DNA of 64,000 nucleotides from Fundicoccus culcitae (lineage in GTDB: Bacteria > Bacillota > Bacilli > Lactobacillales > Aerococcaceae). The position numbers and the translations under genes were made by a program. A model generated the notes under the pieces. The model saw only the letters and a program-made list of their open reading frames with translations. It was not told the DNA's origin and ran no database searches. This document shows positions 44,006 to 54,290 of the stretch, piece by piece (the stretch's first letter is position 1; every line of letters starts with the position of its first letter). Where the stretch lies: positions 992,001 to 1,056,000 of the forward strand of contig NZ_CP102453.1 in assembly GCF_024661895.1 (NCBI RefSeq). Direction: 5' to 3'.

Positions 44006-44965
44006 TTAGCCTAAAGAGCCGCCTTCGGTTAGGTGGACAGGGAGCCAGAGTTTTTCGGCGGCTTGGTCGTTGAGCATGGCGTTGAGCATGGTGGCAATCA
44101 TGTCGCTCCATTGATCAATTTCGTAGCCGACGCTTGTCAAGCGGGGTGTGACTACTTGACCCATTTCAGAGTTATCAAAACCAGCGATCAGAATGTCTTT
44201 GCCGATGGTTAAATCTGTATTCAAAAGATAGCGATAGACACCAACGGCCATTTCATCGTTTAAGGAGATGACTTTCAAGGGTTGGCCCTGATAAGCCTTC
44301 ACTAACTGTTTGGCTGCAAAGTAACCTGATAATTCGGTGAACTTACCTTCGAGCACCTCATAATCAATCGCATGCGACTCGAGCCATTCCACACTATGCG
44401 ACAGGCGTTGCTCATTATCAAATGAATTTTTAGGACCACTAATAATGAACACTTTGTCGGTTTTAGTTTCCGTTAAGCGCGATAATACTAGTTCAACGCC
44501 ATGATAGTTATCAACCAAAATTTGTCCAACCAAGTCGGAATCAATCTCACGGTCTAAAACGACAAATTTGCGTCCCATATGGGTGTATTTCAAAATATCT
44601 TCGGTTGTAAATTTCCAATCTAAAATAACGGCCGCATCCACCATTTGCTCGGGAAGAAAGCGATGCGATTTGATTCCTGTACATACAATCATTTCATAAT
44701 GGTATTTTTCTAAGGAAATTTTCAATGCATCGAGTAGACGACCATAAAAATTGCCTCCAAAGTCAGCCAAATAGATGGCAATTACATCCGTTGCCTTTGT
44801 TTTTAAGGTACGAGCAGCTCGATTGGGGATATAGTTTATGTCATCGGCAATTTTGATGATGCGTTGACGCGTCTTCTCATTGACTTTATCGACTCCATTC
44901 AAGGCATAGGAAACAGTTGAGATTGAAACACCAGCAGCTTTCGCTATGTCTTTAATATTTACCAT
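44006..44965 (-). CDS. LacI-family transcriptional regulator of the sugar locus
   Basis: 319 residues. The N-terminal helix-turn-helix (VNIKDIAKAAGVSISTVSYA) and hinge (NRAARTLKTKATDVIAIYLA) are typical LacI/GalR. A periplasmic-binding-like sugar-sensing domain follows. It lies at the downstream end of the carbohydrate locus, 65 bases after the glycoamylase gene. It probably binds AAACGTTT-type operators such as that at 59015 and is released by an oligosaccharide (inference). Confidence 0.85.
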   Translation of the reverse strand: MVNIKDIAKAAGVSISTVSYALNGVDKVNEKTRQRIIKIADDINYIPNRAARTLKTKATDVIAIYLADFGGNFYGRLLDALKISLEKYHYEMIVCTGIKSHRFLPEQMVDAAVILDWKFTTEDILKYTHMGRKFVVLDREIDSDLVGQILVDNYHGVELVLSRLTETKTDKVFIISGPKNSFDNEQRLSHSVEWLESHAIDYEVLEGKFTELSGYFAAKQLVKAYQGQPLKVISLNDEMAVGVYRYLLNTDLTIGKDILIAGFDNSEMGQVVTPRLTSVGYEIDQWSDMIATMLNAMLNDQAAEKLWLPVHLTEGGSLG

Positions 44966-45030
44966 ACAATCGTCTCTCCTCTAATCTTTCTGTACATTAA
45001 ATTATAGCAGTTATTCACCTACAAATATAC

Positions 45031-46251
45031 TTATTTTTTCACGAAACCTAATAATTCTGCGCCTCGTTGCACGATTGGGTGTTGCATATATAAGTCCCAA
45101 ACTAAGCCTGTATGATAATTTTCAATCATCAATAGCGAAATGCCTTTGTCAATCCCAATATCCCGACTAGCCATCCATAGTTCATCTTGCTCCCAATTAT
45201 AGGCATCTAAGAAACCATATGTCCCCCACAGACCAGGGACGTCATGATAAAAATATTCAACGGCTTTTTTGCTTTCTTCAGGCGTAAACACTAACGAACC
45301 AATCGCTGCACATGGAGCAATCGTTCCATCATTAAAGAACTCAATTTCATGCCCCGTTACATACGGCGGCGCACCATAAGCCCGGTAGCCATTCGGTCCA
45401 TCACACGCTGTCCAACCCCAGGAAACATCTGAATAGGTTTTAAAGCCATTGGGATTATCCACCGCATACTGGTATTGTGCCAAGCTAGCTTGGACGGAAT
45501 TGTCAAACCAGTCAACCCCATTTTTATCTAATACACCCTGAAAATTAAACCAAGCATGGGAAAACTGATGGGTAAATAACGGATTATTGACCGCCGAAAT
45601 AAACTGATACTCACCATATTCAGCCTGCAAACGGTCAAAACCATCATAAATTTCGACCGGCACTGGATGCGTTGGCGAAGCGACACCCAAAATATAGGTC
45701 ATCAATTGTTCCGCGTAATTCCCCCAATGTCCAAAGCCACCTTTATCTTCTTGAATGCCCATATAAAACATATTAGCGGGTTCATCATAGTAAACCGTCC
45801 AATCAATCCGCTGATAAATTTGATCAAAATATTCCGCGCATTTTCCACCAAAAAAAGTAGCCACCACAATTCCGCCATTTAAAAACAATGACGTATCAAT
45901 AATCGATGGACAGTCATAAAACGGTTGATTTTTTTCAGCGGTGTCAATATTTAGAAAATGATAAAAGAACCCTTGATAATGTTCTGCGTGATTCAAAAAA
46001 GTTGCCAAAGTTCCTTCGGCACGCTCCAAGCCCTCCGCTTTGCTAATCCAACCGCGTTCAACGGCAATCGGAATCCCGCTCAAAGCAAACCCCACCGCCG
46101 CAATACTCGCCATCTGCCGATTTTTCTTGCCGCTACCATCACGCACCAAACCGTATCCTGGACTATCAGGATCACTATTGGCTTCCTTCCATAAATAATC
46201 AAAGCTAGCCCTAGCCTCTAATTGCAGTATCTCTTCGACTGTTTTCGTCAT
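45031..46251 (-). CDS. Cytoplasmic glycoamylase-like enzyme (PF10091/COG5368; GH144-like)
   Basis: 406 residues, no signal peptide. It belongs to the glucoamylase-like (alpha/alpha)6-barrel family: ASFDYLWKEANSD, GYGLVRDGS, ASIAAVGFALSG, FYHFLNID, DTSLFLNGG, GHWGNYAEQ, QFSHAWF and WGWTACDGP. Characterised bacterial relatives include endo-beta-1,2-glucanases (GH144). Being intracellular, it would process an imported oligosaccharide. Substrate identity as beta-1,2-glucan fragments is inference. It is the last enzyme gene of the sugar operon. Confidence 0.8.
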   Translation of the reverse strand: MTKTVEEILQLEARASFDYLWKEANSDPDSPGYGLVRDGSGKKNRQMASIAAVGFALSGIPIAVERGWISKAEGLERAEGTLATFLNHAEHYQGFFYHFLNIDTAEKNQPFYDCPSIIDTSLFLNGGIVVATFFGGKCAEYFDQIYQRIDWTVYYDEPANMFYMGIQEDKGGFGHWGNYAEQLMTYILGVASPTHPVPVEIYDGFDRLQAEYGEYQFISAVNNPLFTHQFSHAWFNFQGVLDKNGVDWFDNSVQASLAQYQYAVDNPNGFKTYSDVSWGWTACDGPNGYRAYGAPPYVTGHEIEFFNDGTIAPCAAIGSLVFTPEESKKAVEYFYHDVPGLWGTYGFLDAYNWEQDELWMASRDIGIDKGISLLMIENYHTGLVWDLYMQHPIVQRGAELLGFVKK

Positions 46252-46283
46252 AACCTTCTCCTTTATCCAAATAAATACCTCTG

Positions 46284-47264
46284 CTACTCGCCGGTAATAC
46301 CCGATTTATCAACACTATCCACAAACCAGCGTTGCGCGATAAAATAAATCACTAATAAGGGTAATATCGATAATAAAGTAGCTGCTAACTCAATGGCTTC
46401 ATTGATGCCACCCAGACCGTCCACATTTTGACCTGCCGGGAACATACTATTATAAGAGGATACAAACCGCTGCAATTCTAACTGCAAGGTCGTCAATGAA
46501 TCCCCAAAATAAATTGAAGCCAAGTACGTTTCATTCCAATACCAAACGAGTGAAAACAGAAACGATATAATAAATGCCGAAGTTGCCATCGGAATGGCTA
46601 CCCGTGTAAATATAGTAAACTCATTGGCGCCATCCAAACGAGCAGCCTCAATTAAAGACGTCGGAATATTGCGGAAATTTTGATAAAAAATCAAAATAAA
46701 TATCGCACTATTAATCCCCTGCCCTAAACCAGCTGGAATAATATAGGCTAGTATACTACCTAAAATCCCTAAGCGATTAAACAAAATATAGGTAGGAATC
46801 ACCGTTACTTGTGAAGGCACCAAAAAGGTCGCTAAAACTAAGCCTAATAAAATTTTATGCCCAGGGAAACGATAACGACCAAAGCCATAGCCCACAAGAG
46901 CTGCTACCGCTGTTTGTGCCATGGAAGGCAGAACCGCTACAATAATCGTTTGACCTAAAGTCCTTGCATAATCTAAGACCTCATACGCACGTCGGAAATT
47001 TTCCGTATACCATTCAGTAGGAAGCCAATTCACTGAACTATTAATTAAATCCCCCATATTTTTAAAACTCATCGAAACCATATAGAGTAAGGGCAAAATA
47101 AAACAGAAACCAATGGCGATTAATAAGACATACGTAAAAAATTTACGTAAGAAACCTACCCTTTGATTATTACCAAAGAGAAATTTATTTAAACGCGATT
47201 GACCGCTTTTATTTTTAGGACGTGAAACATTAAAACGGTGCTTTGTTTCGATTGAAGCCATCAT
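46284..47264 (-). CDS. Carbohydrate ABC permease (MalG/UgpE type), pair 2
   Basis: 326 residues with six transmembrane helices after a basic N-terminal tail of about 35 residues. The EAA loop reads EAARLDGANEFTIFTRVAIP. It has an unusually long cytoplasmic N-terminus. It pairs with the preceding permease gene (9-base gap). No ATPase is encoded in the locus, so a shared MsmK-type ATPase is expected elsewhere. Confidence 0.85.
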   Translation of the reverse strand: MMASIETKHRFNVSRPKNKSGQSRLNKFLFGNNQRVGFLRKFFTYVLLIAIGFCFILPLLYMVSMSFKNMGDLINSSVNWLPTEWYTENFRRAYEVLDYARTLGQTIIVAVLPSMAQTAVAALVGYGFGRYRFPGHKILLGLVLATFLVPSQVTVIPTYILFNRLGILGSILAYIIPAGLGQGINSAIFILIFYQNFRNIPTSLIEAARLDGANEFTIFTRVAIPMATSAFIISFLFSLVWYWNETYLASIYFGDSLTTLQLELQRFVSSYNSMFPAGQNVDGLGGINEAIELAATLLSILPLLVIYFIAQRWFVDSVDKSGITGE

Positions 47265-47272
47265 CCATCCCC

Positions 47273-48139
47273 CTATCTAGTACTACTTCTACGACTAAAG
47301 AACCACAATATACCAACAAATACCAAGAGAATCATAATAATCATTAAAAAGTACAGCCAAGATAAGGCCGATGAATAACCAAAGCCGGTCTCAATTTGAA
47401 ACATATTGGCTTGAATATGATCGATAACTTCATTTAAGCCTGAGACGGAATACATAACGGTTGTGTAGATAATATTAACCAGAATCATGGGATACAAACT
47501 AGGTAACGTAATCTTCCAAAAAGCTTCCCAGCCCGAAGCCCCATCAATCGCGGCTGCCTCGTAAACCTGTTTATCAACTTTTTGCAAGGCTGAAATAAAG
47601 ATTAAAATTTGGACACCTGAAAACCACAATAAAATGATGATATTATTAACAATGTAAGTTATCACACTGCCTAAAAAGCTTCCCATCTGGGTAGTTAGAA
47701 ATATATACAGTGGATCGGTATCTACAAAAGGAATCGATGTGATGCCTAAGCCAATTAATTTATCTAAAACTGGGCCACTAGAAATGATTACCGGTAAAAA
47801 ATACAAGGTTCTAAAAAAGCCTTTAAAACGAATGGGTTGGTTCAAAAAGACAGCAATAATTAACGCTAAAATAACAATCAATGGGACTGCGATGAATATC
47901 TCACGTAGGAAATTCACCATCCGATTAATAAATTCAATGTCACCCGTGATTGCTTGCTGAAAATTTTGAAATTGCACGGGCTGTGTTTGGATACCCGTTG
48001 AAGTAATCCGTACCGAATGAAAACTTAAATAGATGGAATAGACAAATGGAAAGAGTGTCAAGATAGCAAAACCAATCATCCAGGGTGAAATGAACAAATA
48101 ACCTTTGAGATTTGTTAGCCTATTAAGTTTCTTATTCAA
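47273..48139 (-). CDS. Carbohydrate ABC permease (MalF/UgpA type), pair 2
   Basis: 288 residues with six transmembrane helices. YLFISPWMIGFAILTLFP at the N-terminus and EAA loop EAAAIDGASGWEAFWKITLP are typical of MalF/UgpA permeases. It overlaps the DUF5696 gene by 8 bases. Confidence 0.85.
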   Translation of the reverse strand: MNKKLNRLTNLKGYLFISPWMIGFAILTLFPFVYSIYLSFHSVRITSTGIQTQPVQFQNFQQAITGDIEFINRMVNFLREIFIAVPLIVILALIIAVFLNQPIRFKGFFRTLYFLPVIISSGPVLDKLIGLGITSIPFVDTDPLYIFLTTQMGSFLGSVITYIVNNIIILLWFSGVQILIFISALQKVDKQVYEAAAIDGASGWEAFWKITLPSLYPMILVNIIYTTVMYSVSGLNEVIDHIQANMFQIETGFGYSSALSWLYFLMIIMILLVFVGILWFFSRRSSTR

Positions 48140-50462
48140 TGGATTCCTCCCCTTCCATAATTAAATAATCGCTGGCTCCTACTTCAATATCGCCTAACAA
48201 GTAGGCTTCATTCGTATAATTGACAATAATCGTCGTGCCATTAGAATAACCGACTTCAACCACCCCATTAGCCAATAATTCACGCTTCACAATAGATGCT
48301 GTTTGCGTTGCTTCATAAACCGGTAAGTAAGCTTGATAATAGTGTTGCACCATATCATACCAGCCATCCGCTTGCGTGGAATACAATTCCCGTGAAGGCG
48401 TTTCAACCAAGCGAATCGGATCCTCTTGGGTCAAGATAAATGAAGGATAAGCCCCGTATTCGATATTCCGCAATAAGTTTTGCGTTTGATCCGCCGAAAA
48501 ATTGGCAAATGGCGCATAATAATTCACATAACCTTTCAGGACAATTTGCATAAAGGGCACGACATCTGAAAAATAGGTATAATTTGAATGTGTCATTGAA
48601 ATATCATAAATACTGCTAGCCCACTCCCAAACATAAGCACTCGCATCATAAAAAGCTAATTTCTCACCCATGCCTTGACTTAAATCGGCCACTAAGGCTT
48701 GATGAAGCCGTTTAGTAACTTCGCGGGTAAACGCATCCCCTGAATTATAGCTAGCAAACAACTCACGCCCTAGCTGATCGACGGCTATGTGCTCCATATG
48801 ATTCGCTTCAAACTGAGCGATGTCACGCATAGCTAATTCATAAGCCCCATTAGGTAACATTAAATGAACTGGGGAACTACCTTTAAGGACTTCAATATCT
48901 TGCGAATTGACTTGCTGAGCATAGTTGTTCGCTCGAACCCCACTAGGCACGGTATTGGCTGACAAATAATCGGTGTAAAAATACATCTTTATGTCGTGTT
49001 CCGCCAAGTCGGCTTGAATAGTTTCCAAGTCATTAGCAGAACCTAATTGGCTATCTAGAGGAAATTTATTAGGGAGGTTTTGTGACATCCCGCCATGATT
49101 CCACCCCCGATAAACCACCGTTAAATTCGTCATTTTTTCATCCAAATACGTTTGTAAAATCGCATCTAGCTGCTCGACCGTCGTCATTGAAATATATGCG
49201 TCGAAAATTAAGCCGACTTCCGTTTCGCCTCCTAAAAACTCCAACCGCATCATCGAGTCACTGTCTTCTAAAGGACTCAAAACCCCTTTTTCAACTAAAT
49301 ATCGTTGATAATCCACGGCCATACCGACATATGACGCCTCTTCTTCGCTTAAGAAGTGATAGTGAAGGTCAACATTAAAGCGATTCATGACGTTAGTATA
49401 ACGATTTATCGTTTGTGAACCACTACTATTCGTGGGTTGTTGATACGTATGCCGATAAAGAAAATTACTTGTTACCCAGTTAAAGTCAGTGGCTAAACCG
49501 GCCACTTGGGCTTCAATTTGGGCATAGCTGTCACCATCGTTAATGATAGCGAGCATAGCGTGTTGTCCGTGTCCATGAACCGCCCCAAAGACGGGCATAC
49601 GGACACGTTCTGGATATTTAATTTCGGGACTCAACTGTAAAACATTAATACCCGCATCTTGACCATAAACACGCGACAAGTAAGGCGAACGCATTAAGTT
49701 GTCATTTTGATAATTAATCAAGGCGCCTGAGCCATCGGGAACAAAAATATAACCTGGAACGCTCGCTTCTTTAGTTGCCCCTAAGAAAGGATAAACCGTA
49801 AGTTGCACTAGACGGGCATTTTCATTTTCGACGATATTACCAGCGGGCACTCGTACGGAAATCCCTTGATCATTTAATTCAACGATTAAGCGTAAACGCA
49901 GTTCGGATGGGAACACAATATCCGCTTGGAAGCCGGTGTCTAAGGTGTGTAAATCAATCGTCGTTCCCTCAGATAATATATTTTCAGTCATCGTTTGATT
50001 GTTAGCTGTAATGATTTCGGCTGTTACAGCTGAGGCTACAAAAGCCTGCCAAGTTGCATTCAAGCGTTCTTCTTCCATATTATCTAATGTAGAAGCCCAA
50101 AGATAGTCATCGGCTTTATTGACCACTTTAATAGCTAAACTTGCTGGATTAACATACAAGATAAACGCCTCATTTTCAGCCATGCGGTCAAAACCGTCTA
50201 AATTGCCATTGTATTGTGTGATGCGGGCATCGTCAGTGTCGATGAGGCCACTATCGACATTCTCTTCGATGTCATCTTCCGTTAAAATCGCTTCAATGTC
50301 GGTCTCACTCTCGTCTCCTATAGTAGGTATCGATAAGTCTGATGCGTCTTGTGATAAGGACTCACTTTGTTCTTGCCCCATAACCCTTGTCACGCTTATC
50401 TGGCTGAGCAGCACAAACACCAACAGATAACGACAGATATTTATTTGAATGGTTTTAAACAC
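48132..50462 (-). CDS. Exported DUF5696 protein of the sugar locus
   Basis: 776 residues. Signal peptide about 1-29 (ending VMGQ), an acidic linker, then a large beta-rich domain followed by a predicted (beta/alpha)-barrel region (MTNLTVVYRGWNHGGMSQNL, DLAEHDIKMYFYTDYLSA, KLAFYDASAYVWEW). It matches the DUF5696 family, which is regularly found beside sugar ABC permeases and Yip1-type proteins and may be a surface glycoside hydrolase or glycan-binding protein; no activity is proven. It overlaps the NHL-Yip1 gene by 8 bases. Confidence 0.75.
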   Translation of the reverse strand: MFKTIQINICRYLLVFVLLSQISVTRVMGQEQSESLSQDASDLSIPTIGDESETDIEAILTEDDIEENVDSGLIDTDDARITQYNGNLDGFDRMAENEAFILYVNPASLAIKVVNKADDYLWASTLDNMEEERLNATWQAFVASAVTAEIITANNQTMTENILSEGTTIDLHTLDTGFQADIVFPSELRLRLIVELNDQGISVRVPAGNIVENENARLVQLTVYPFLGATKEASVPGYIFVPDGSGALINYQNDNLMRSPYLSRVYGQDAGINVLQLSPEIKYPERVRMPVFGAVHGHGQHAMLAIINDGDSYAQIEAQVAGLATDFNWVTSNFLYRHTYQQPTNSSGSQTINRYTNVMNRFNVDLHYHFLSEEEASYVGMAVDYQRYLVEKGVLSPLEDSDSMMRLEFLGGETEVGLIFDAYISMTTVEQLDAILQTYLDEKMTNLTVVYRGWNHGGMSQNLPNKFPLDSQLGSANDLETIQADLAEHDIKMYFYTDYLSANTVPSGVRANNYAQQVNSQDIEVLKGSSPVHLMLPNGAYELAMRDIAQFEANHMEHIAVDQLGRELFASYNSGDAFTREVTKRLHQALVADLSQGMGEKLAFYDASAYVWEWASSIYDISMTHSNYTYFSDVVPFMQIVLKGYVNYYAPFANFSADQTQNLLRNIEYGAYPSFILTQEDPIRLVETPSRELYSTQADGWYDMVQHYYQAYLPVYEATQTASIVKRELLANGVVEVGYSNGTTIIVNYTNEAYLLGDIEVGASDYLIMEGEESIE

Positions 50463-52488
50463 GTAGACTCACCTCCCGGATAATAGAATCAACGAAGTCA
50501 TATATTTGCATCAATAATAAATAGATTACATATGCAACAATTAAGAAAACAAAAATTAGGAAAAGTGTCACCACGATATTTCGGACGGTTTCCCAAAAAG
50601 TATAATTATGGATTTCCTTAATCATCATAAACAAGAGAAACAAAGTATATAGAACTAAAATCAGCAAGAATAATTCATACACAAAGGCTTCGTTATAGGT
50701 GAAGATATTAGACATGATAATCAGCGGAATCCCACCCATTAAGAAGGGACTAAAGGCATAAGCCGTTCCAATGATTAGCTGTTTGACTGTCCCTTCACCA
50801 TCGGTAATGGTACTGACCAGATAATTCATGGAAATAAAGAGGCCCACGGCAAAAATTAAAAGCATGATGATAAAGAGGATATTCAGCGAATCGGTTAATT
50901 GGGGGTTAAAAAGAAAACCCGTGAAATAGTTGTAGAGAACAAAAATAGCTATCAGTAAACCGTAAATAAGCATAGCCGTTGGAATCGAGCCAATTCGTCC
51001 GATGGTAATCTCATAAAAGACATCGACCGGGCGGGTCAACACCGTTCGCAAAGAACGCAGATCCATCTTAAGGTTTGACGTCGGTTCGGGATTAAGAAAG
51101 TCATAATTGGATGAAGCTCCCTCAAGCTTCGTTGCTTTTGTCGGTTTTTTGACAAAGCGGCGATACAACCAACGGAAAACAAAGAAAGCGATAATAATCG
51201 CTACCACAACAAAGGCATAGCTTTGTAACCAATCATTCCGAATTTCCCAATAAGCTTGCGAATAACCGTAATAGGCCTTGCCTAATTGATAATGGTCACG
51301 TGCCTCTTCAAAGCGTTGTTCGGTAAAAAGGGCATCCCCCATCCCATTCCGCGCAAAAACAAAGGATGGATTCAAATTCAACACTTCTTGCCAATAAGTA
51401 GCACTCTCCTGATAACGGCCATCTTCGTAGAGGGCTAAGCCCGCATGAATTTCGCGCGCAAAGGCCGTCGCCGAAAACCGTTGAATCACACCACCTTCAG
51501 CATCTAAAACATATAATATCCCATCGTCATCGACTTCAATCGCTGTCGGTCGAATAAATATCCCCAGCCGTTGAGTGGTCGTATCTTGACTCCCAAAGTT
51601 AAATAGTAGCACGCCGTAACGGGTAAATTCACTGATAATCCCCTCCGATGTCAGCACATAAAAGCGATTTTGTGGACCAACGGTCACATCAATCGGATTT
51701 ACGGGATTGTACAAATTATCCAGCATGTTTTCACCAGCGATATTTAGTTTCTTGATACTTTCGTTCGTTAAAGCGGATGTCACGGTATATACAGCCCCTT
51801 CGGCATCCATGGTCACATTAGTCGGTGCGGGCGGTAAGTTACTAAATACCCGTGCATTCATGGTGTCCGTTAAGAAGATATCTCTTAAGGTCTGGATTAA
51901 ACCCGTCGCTACCGAGTTAGCTCCGAAGAAGCCTAGAAATTCTCCGGCTGCATTCAACTGAATTAAGCCATTCGTGGACCCTTCCCCTACAATATATAAA
52001 TTACCCCGAACATCCACGTGTAATTTAACCGGACTAAAAGGTGTTTTAGCACCAAATAAGGGACTGGTCGGGCGTTCAAATGCTTGTAGCAGATTGCCTT
52101 GGGGATCAAACTTGAAAACCCGTTGCGCAATCCCATCGGCAACATAAATATTACTGGCTTGGTCGAGGGCAATACCGGTAGGTGTCATAAAGACATCTTG
52201 ACCAAACTGATTGACTAAAGTGCCATCTTTTTCTAAGATAATTACTTGGCGTGCCCGCGAATCAATGATATATAATAAATCATTCGCAATCACCATATCT
52301 TCAGGCAATTGTAAGGCTTCATTGGTAATCACATCCACCGGTGCATAGGCATCTTGTACTTGAATCAACTGATTATCCGCTGATAAAGAATAGGTCCGTG
52401 ATGTTGATTGGGCATTAATGGTTAGGGGATTAACTAAAGCAGTGATAGCCACTACTAGAACCATCAACCAAGGAGAAATTTTCTGCAT
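50455..52488 (-). CDS. NHL-TPR-Yip1 membrane protein of the sugar locus
   Basis: 677 residues. Signal peptide 1-27 (TINAQ); NHL-type beta-propeller, about 40-340 (repeats such as PEDMVIANDLLYIID, PTGIALDQASNIYVAD, PTAIEVDDDGILYVLD); two TPR-like helical hairpins, about 343-405; one transmembrane helix, about 420-440; then a C-terminal Yip1-type domain with five more helices. It is probably a surface scaffold displaying the propeller outside and coupling to the importer. The family is a regular neighbour of DUF5696 and sugar permeases; its mechanism is unknown. Confidence 0.8.
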   Translation of the reverse strand: MQKISPWLMVLVVAITALVNPLTINAQSTSRTYSLSADNQLIQVQDAYAPVDVITNEALQLPEDMVIANDLLYIIDSRARQVIILEKDGTLVNQFGQDVFMTPTGIALDQASNIYVADGIAQRVFKFDPQGNLLQAFERPTSPLFGAKTPFSPVKLHVDVRGNLYIVGEGSTNGLIQLNAAGEFLGFFGANSVATGLIQTLRDIFLTDTMNARVFSNLPPAPTNVTMDAEGAVYTVTSALTNESIKKLNIAGENMLDNLYNPVNPIDVTVGPQNRFYVLTSEGIISEFTRYGVLLFNFGSQDTTTQRLGIFIRPTAIEVDDDGILYVLDAEGGVIQRFSATAFAREIHAGLALYEDGRYQESATYWQEVLNLNPSFVFARNGMGDALFTEQRFEEARDHYQLGKAYYGYSQAYWEIRNDWLQSYAFVVVAIIIAFFVFRWLYRRFVKKPTKATKLEGASSNYDFLNPEPTSNLKMDLRSLRTVLTRPVDVFYEITIGRIGSIPTAMLIYGLLIAIFVLYNYFTGFLFNPQLTDSLNILFIIMLLIFAVGLFISMNYLVSTITDGEGTVKQLIIGTAYAFSPFLMGGIPLIIMSNIFTYNEAFVYELFLLILVLYTLFLLFMMIKEIHNYTFWETVRNIVVTLFLIFVFLIVAYVIYLLLMQIYDFVDSIIREVSLRV

Positions 52489-52501
52489 GTTAAGTCCTCC
52501 C

Positions 52502-53377
52502 CTACTTAATACCAGAATGGGCCATCGTATCCATCACTTGTTTTTGCATGAAGATAAAGATGACTAAATTCGGTACAAACATAATTAAAGCGGCCGCTGC
52601 ACTCATCCCTTGTCCAGCCACAGTATTTCCTTGTTGTGAAGACAACGTACTCATATAAAAGGCAAAGGTTTTTAATTCTTCATTATTAATATATAAATCA
52701 CTGACTTCCACATTATTCCAAGTCGCTTGGAAAGCTAAGATAGCCACGGTAGCGATGGCGGGTTTGATCATGGGTAAGATGATTCGAAAATAAATCGTTA
52801 AATCCGTTGCCCCATCCACAACCGCTGCTTCAATGATTTCATCGGGTATTTGATCAATAAATTGTTTAATCAAGAATAGCCCAACAGGCATCGCCAAAGC
52901 AGGTAATATATGTGCCCAAAAGGTATTAATTAAGCCTAAGTTTTCGATGACTAAGTAGCGCGGTATGGCTACAGCAGTCGACACAAACATTAAGGCTAAG
53001 GTATTTATTTCAGAAATAACATACTTGCCACGGAATTCTTTTTTAGACAGGGCGTAACCTGCCATCGTGCCTACGATAATGGTTAAAACCACCACCACTG
53101 AACAAACCACAATACTATTGAAAAGATACCTCAGCATCGGTGTTGCATTTGAATTGGCACTACTAAATAGATTGCGGAAGTTTTGCCAAGTTGGATTTTG
53201 GACGATAAATGTTGGTGGAAAGGCAAATAATTCATCAATCGGTTTAAAGGCATGATTAAAGATAAATACAATCGGTAATCCCATAAAAATCGCTAAGGGA
53301 ATTAATACAGCATAAAACTTTAGTTGACTACGATGAAATCGTTTTGGATTAATTTTCATTCCTTGAAATGAAGCCAT
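52502..53377 (-). CDS. Carbohydrate ABC permease (MalG type), pair 1
   Basis: 291 residues with six transmembrane helices. EAA loop [20 protein letters not shown]. It follows the other permease of the pair by 15 bases. It is divergent in sequence from the second MalG-type gene, so the locus encodes two distinct transporters rather than a duplicate. Confidence 0.85.
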   Translation of the reverse strand: MASFQGMKINPKRFHRSQLKFYAVLIPLAIFMGLPIVFIFNHAFKPIDELFAFPPTFIVQNPTWQNFRNLFSSANSNATPMLRYLFNSIVVCSVVVVLTIIVGTMAGYALSKKEFRGKYVISEINTLALMFVSTAVAIPRYLVIENLGLINTFWAHILPALAMPVGLFLIKQFIDQIPDEIIEAAVVDGATDLTIYFRIILPMIKPAIATVAILAFQATWNNVEVSDLYINNEELKTFAFYMSTLSSQQGNTVAGQGMSAAAALIMFVPNLVIFIFMQKQVMDTMAHSGIK

Positions 53378-53392
53378 GCTTACCTCCCCTTT

Positions 53393-54289
53393 CTAATCCG
53401 GTCCAAATAGTCGATTAGCCACACGCGAAAAGCCATAAATAAGTAGTAATAGCAGGACTGAAATAGCCGCTGCATAACCCATCTCATAACGGATAAAGCC
53501 ATAATCTTCAATATGGTTAACCATTAATTGCCCTGCATATTGTGGGGTTGGGTTGGATCCCGATAAAGCGACACCAATATAACCCGATTGAAAGGCATTA
53601 ACCACGGCCATCACCGCTCCAAATAACATTTGCGGACGCATCGCAGGTATAGTAATGTAGACAATTTCTTGAAATCGATTACTCAAGCCATCAATATAAG
53701 CTGCTTCATACAATTCAGGATTAATGTTCAAAATCCCGGATAACATGGCTAAAAAGCCAACCCCCATACTTGACCACAAGGACACGATAATCATAATATT
53801 CATCAAATGATCCGGTGATTGTAAGAACTGAATCGGTTGTTGAATGATATCAAACCGCATCAATAAGCTATTTAGGTAGCCTGAAGCATCCCCACTAAAG
53901 ATAATGGTCCACAAGACCGTCATCGCTACCCCCGCTGTCATCGAAGGTGAGTACATGATTAATGCTAAAAGATTGCGTGGCCCTTTAGGGATTTGGGCCA
54001 ACATCCAGGCGACCATAAAGGAAATGACATAACCCCCTGGTCCCACGATGATGGCAAACTGCAAGGTATTCGGTAAAACATATTGCATAAAGACTTCGTC
54101 TTGGGTCAGTAAAGTAATATAATTATTTAGGCCTGCCCATGTTGGAAATTGAATCGCATCAAAGTAAAAGAAGGACAAGAGCATGGCAATTAAAACGGGC
54201 ACAATAATAAAGATAGCAAATAGCAAGAGGTAAGGTAAAAGAAAGCCCCAAGCTGTTCTTTGATTGCGTGTACTAGCGGATGCTGCCAT
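53393..54289 (-). CDS. Carbohydrate ABC permease (MalF type), pair 1
   Basis: 298 residues with six transmembrane helices; EAA loop [24 protein letters not shown] 54289 follows GGGGGG two codons after the upstream stop; the longer frame to 54355 lies inside the giant binding-protein gene. Confidence 0.85.
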   Translation of the reverse strand: MAASASTRNQRTAWGFLLPYLLLFAIFIIVPVLIAMLLSFFYFDAIQFPTWAGLNNYITLLTQDEVFMQYVLPNTLQFAIIVGPGGYVISFMVAWMLAQIPKGPRNLLALIMYSPSMTAGVAMTVLWTIIFSGDASGYLNSLLMRFDIIQQPIQFLQSPDHLMNIMIIVSLWSSMGVGFLAMLSGILNINPELYEAAYIDGLSNRFQEIVYITIPAMRPQMLFGAVMAVVNAFQSGYIGVALSGSNPTPQYAGQLMVNHIEDYGFIRYEMGYAAAISVLLLLLIYGFSRVANRLFGPD

Positions 54290-54290
54290 T